Assembly: GCF_000817785.2 (NCBI RefSeq)
Contig: NZ_JTCM02000051.1
Location: 1-47,032, forward strand
Length of the DNA stretch: 47,032 bases
From: Hassallia byssoidea VB512170
GTDB taxonomy: Bacteria; Cyanobacteriota; Cyanobacteriia; Cyanobacteriales; Nostocaceae
Direction of reading: 5' to 3'
How positions within the stretch are numbered: position 1 is the first letter of the stretch; every line of letters begins with the position of its first letter. Positions 45,705 through 47,032 of the stretch are shown here, piece by piece. The position numbers and the translations under genes are program-made. Under the pieces are notes generated by a model. That model had not been told where the DNA came from, did no database searches, and saw only the letters and a program-made list of their open reading frames with translations.

Positions 45705-46787
45705 ATGAAGCAAAAGCGTTTATTTCTAAGTAAAATTTCTGGTAAACTATTGCCAAAATCTCAATTTTGTGCTGTCTCGTATTTACTGTTTGCAGTTTTG
45801 CTGAATCCGATCGCAGCGGGTGCGGTAGATATTACTCAACAACTCCAGCGCCCTTTAAATCATTCAGTGGTGCGAGAATCAAGAGACGAGGCTGATATAT
45901 TGGTGCGTCAAGGTGAACAACAATTAGCCTCAGGAAAATCCGATAAAGCAATTGAGTCTTGGTTGCAAGCACTGAATATTTATCGTTTGATTGGTGACTT
46001 AAAGGCGCAAGGTTTAGTTTACGATTTAATTGGTAGAGGTTACGTGCAGCTGAATCGATTAAAAGAAGCTGAAGATCCAATGCGTCGTCGGTTAGCGATC
46101 GCTCGCGATACTCAAGACTTTCAAGGACAGATTTTTGGACTAAATAACATTGGCACATTACTACTGCAAAAAGGAGAATTCACCGCAGCGGCCCAAACCT
46201 TTACAGAAGCAGTTACAATTGCCAGCGATGTCAAAAATATTGAAGGACAAGGACTGTCTTTGAGTAACTTGGGTTTGGCGACAGTCAGGTTAGGAGATTA
46301 TAACAAAGCAATTAAGCTGTTGGAAACAGCTTTAATTTTCCGGCGTCGAACACCGGATGCGATCGCCGAAGCGAATACCTTGAATAATTTAGGCGATGCT
46401 TACCTAGCCGCCGGTAATTATCAAGATACCATTGGTACATATGGTTCGGCACTGCGATTGGCAAAAGTTACACGCGATCGCACCAACGAATTACGAGCAA
46501 TTGACGGTTTAGTAACAGCTCACCGTTCTATAGGAAGATATGAACGCGCTTTCGACTTACTAGAACAGCGTTTAACGCTGGCTACAGAATCAGAAAATTT
46601 AGCAGAGAAATTAAAATCTTTTGAGTCTTATGCTTTATTGTATGAGCAATTAGGTAACTATCCCACCGCCCGCAATTTTTATGAAAGAGCAATTATACTA
46701 GCGCGGACATTAGAAGATAGCAAGCGGGAAGTTCTATTGCTTGATAGACTGACGCAAATGCTAAAACTGTCAAAAGTCCATCGATAG
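45705..46787 (+). CDS. Exported TPR-repeat protein
   Basis: A 360-residue protein. A basic start and hydrophobic stretch (about 22-40, ending NPIAAGA) make a signal peptide. About six TPR units follow (about 60-350), including FGLNNIGTLLLQKGEFTAAAQTF-like and LSNLGLATVRLGDYNKAIKLLETAL repeats. No catalytic domain follows, unlike the CHAT proteins in this window. It probably scaffolds periplasmic protein contacts. I chose the ATG at 45705 rather than an in-frame start at 45567, which overlaps the sigma-like gene and gives no signal peptide. Confidence 0.82.
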   Translation: MKQKRLFLSKISGKLLPKSQFCAVSYLLFAVLLNPIAAGAVDITQQLQRPLNHSVVRESRDEADILVRQGEQQLASGKSDKAIESWLQALNIYRLIGDLKAQGLVYDLIGRGYVQLNRLKEAEDPMRRRLAIARDTQDFQGQIFGLNNIGTLLLQKGEFTAAAQTFTEAVTIASDVKNIEGQGLSLSNLGLATVRLGDYNKAIKLLETALIFRRRTPDAIAEANTLNNLGDAYLAAGNYQDTIGTYGSALRLAKVTRDRTNELRAIDGLVTAHRSIGRYERAFDLLEQRLTLATESENLAEKLKSFESYALLYEQLGNYPTARNFYERAIILARTLEDSKREVLLLDRLTQMLKLSKVHR

Positions 46788-46795
46788 CACTTATT

Positions 46796-46942
46796 ACCCG
46801 ACGACGCGCATTCGCGGCTAAACAAACGCTCGTCCCTTCTCCTGTCGAAGACGCACTCGCGTTCGGGTTCGCAGTCGCCTGCGGAGGGAAAACGCCACAT
46901 GCGCGTCTGCCGGGGAACCCGTCCAACGCAGTGGCTCCCCTA
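46796..46942. repeat. GC-rich palindromic repeat block
   Basis: About 150 bases, far richer in G and C than the neighbourhood, with many short palindromes (GCATTCGCGG, GTCGCCTGCGGAGG) and a CAGTGGCTCCCC end. The ending resembles CACTGGCTCCCC in the 59-base units at 35401-35518, so the two are probably related dispersed repeats. Not coding. Confidence 0.65.
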
Positions 46943-47032
46943 CACTAAAACTGGACAAAACCGGACAGCCTTGTATTAAAGATCCTCAAAACTCCACGAC
47001 TATTTCAGCTATATGGCTGTCCGGTTTTGTCT
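46943..47032. mobile_element. MITE-like element at the right end (incomplete)
   Basis: A perfect 17-bp inverted repeat (46954-46970 with 47015-47031; arms GACAAAACCGGACAGCC and complement) encloses 44 bases. Similarity to the left-end copy shows that the element continues outward on both sides, so the right arm is cut by the window end. No coding capacity. Two divergent copies in opposite orientation bound the window. Confidence 0.65.

Noticed and set aside
46796-46942. GC-rich end region as horizontally acquired coding DNA
   Set aside because: No open frame with family features; short palindromes and similarity to the 35.4-kb units mark it as a non-coding repeat.

Overview
The window looks like chromosomal DNA of a filamentous, probably heterocyst-forming cyanobacterium of the Nostocales. 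The reasons are: very frequent GCGATCGC (HIP1) octamers; many short tandemly repeated heptamers (STRR) and palindromes between genes; a cyanobacterial str operon with rpsJ at its end; a single large glutamate synthase with no small subunit beside it; and small cyanobacterial families (DUF1815, DUF2839, DUF29, CHAT-TPR proteins). The genus cannot be fixed from sequence reading alone. Both ends carry copies, in inverted orientation, of one short MITE-like repeat, which suggests a draft contig that broke at repeats.

Layout. 0.3-1.9 kb: pheA (+) and a Lon N-terminal-domain protein (-). 2.2-7.5 kb: the str operon on the minus strand, rpsL-rpsG-fusA-tuf-rpsJ, with a promoter before rpsL and a hairpin terminator after rpsJ. 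7.6-11.1 kb (-): an IscA-like Fe-S protein, a stand-alone mannose-6-phosphate-isomerase-type cupin and an exported phosphodiester glycosidase. 11.8-16.5 kb (+): glutamate synthase. 16.9-17.8 kb (-): an exported polysaccharide deacetylase.

18.9-25.5 kb (-): a compact envelope-glycosylation cluster. In transcription order it holds a decayed GT-C tail, a SAM methyltransferase, a polyprenyl-phosphate sugar synthase-like GT2, an SMR/EamA-like small transporter, a PIG-V-like GT-C, a DUF2079 GT-C-like membrane protein and a second PIG-V-like GT-C. A plausible logic is that the GT2 loads a sugar onto a lipid carrier, the small transporter helps flip it, and the GT-C enzymes use it outside the membrane. 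The sugar and acceptor are unknown.

25.7-37.8 kb: dxr, an APH-fold kinase, a small membrane protein, a 4HBT thioesterase, an exported TPR-CHAT protein, DUF1815, DUF2839, a DinG-like protein that has lost its helicase motifs, an M48 protease, a small exported LTxxQ-like protein and a PD-(D/E)XK-like protein. 37.9-44.8 kb: lysS, a RelE/HigB-type toxin with a long Xre antitoxin and a palindromic promoter, then a TPR-CHAT protein in the same direction, DUF29 and a membrane-anchored glyoxalase-fold protein. 45.0-46.8 kb: a sigma-factor-like protein and an exported TPR protein.

The points most worth a second look are: the toxin/long-Xre/CHAT neighbourhood with its operator; the helicase-dead DinG homologue; the glycosylation cluster with its decayed third PIG-V copy; a hidden membrane-protein tail near 31.9 kb; and several MITE-like repeats. 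No rRNA, tRNA, CRISPR array or intact transposase was found by eye.
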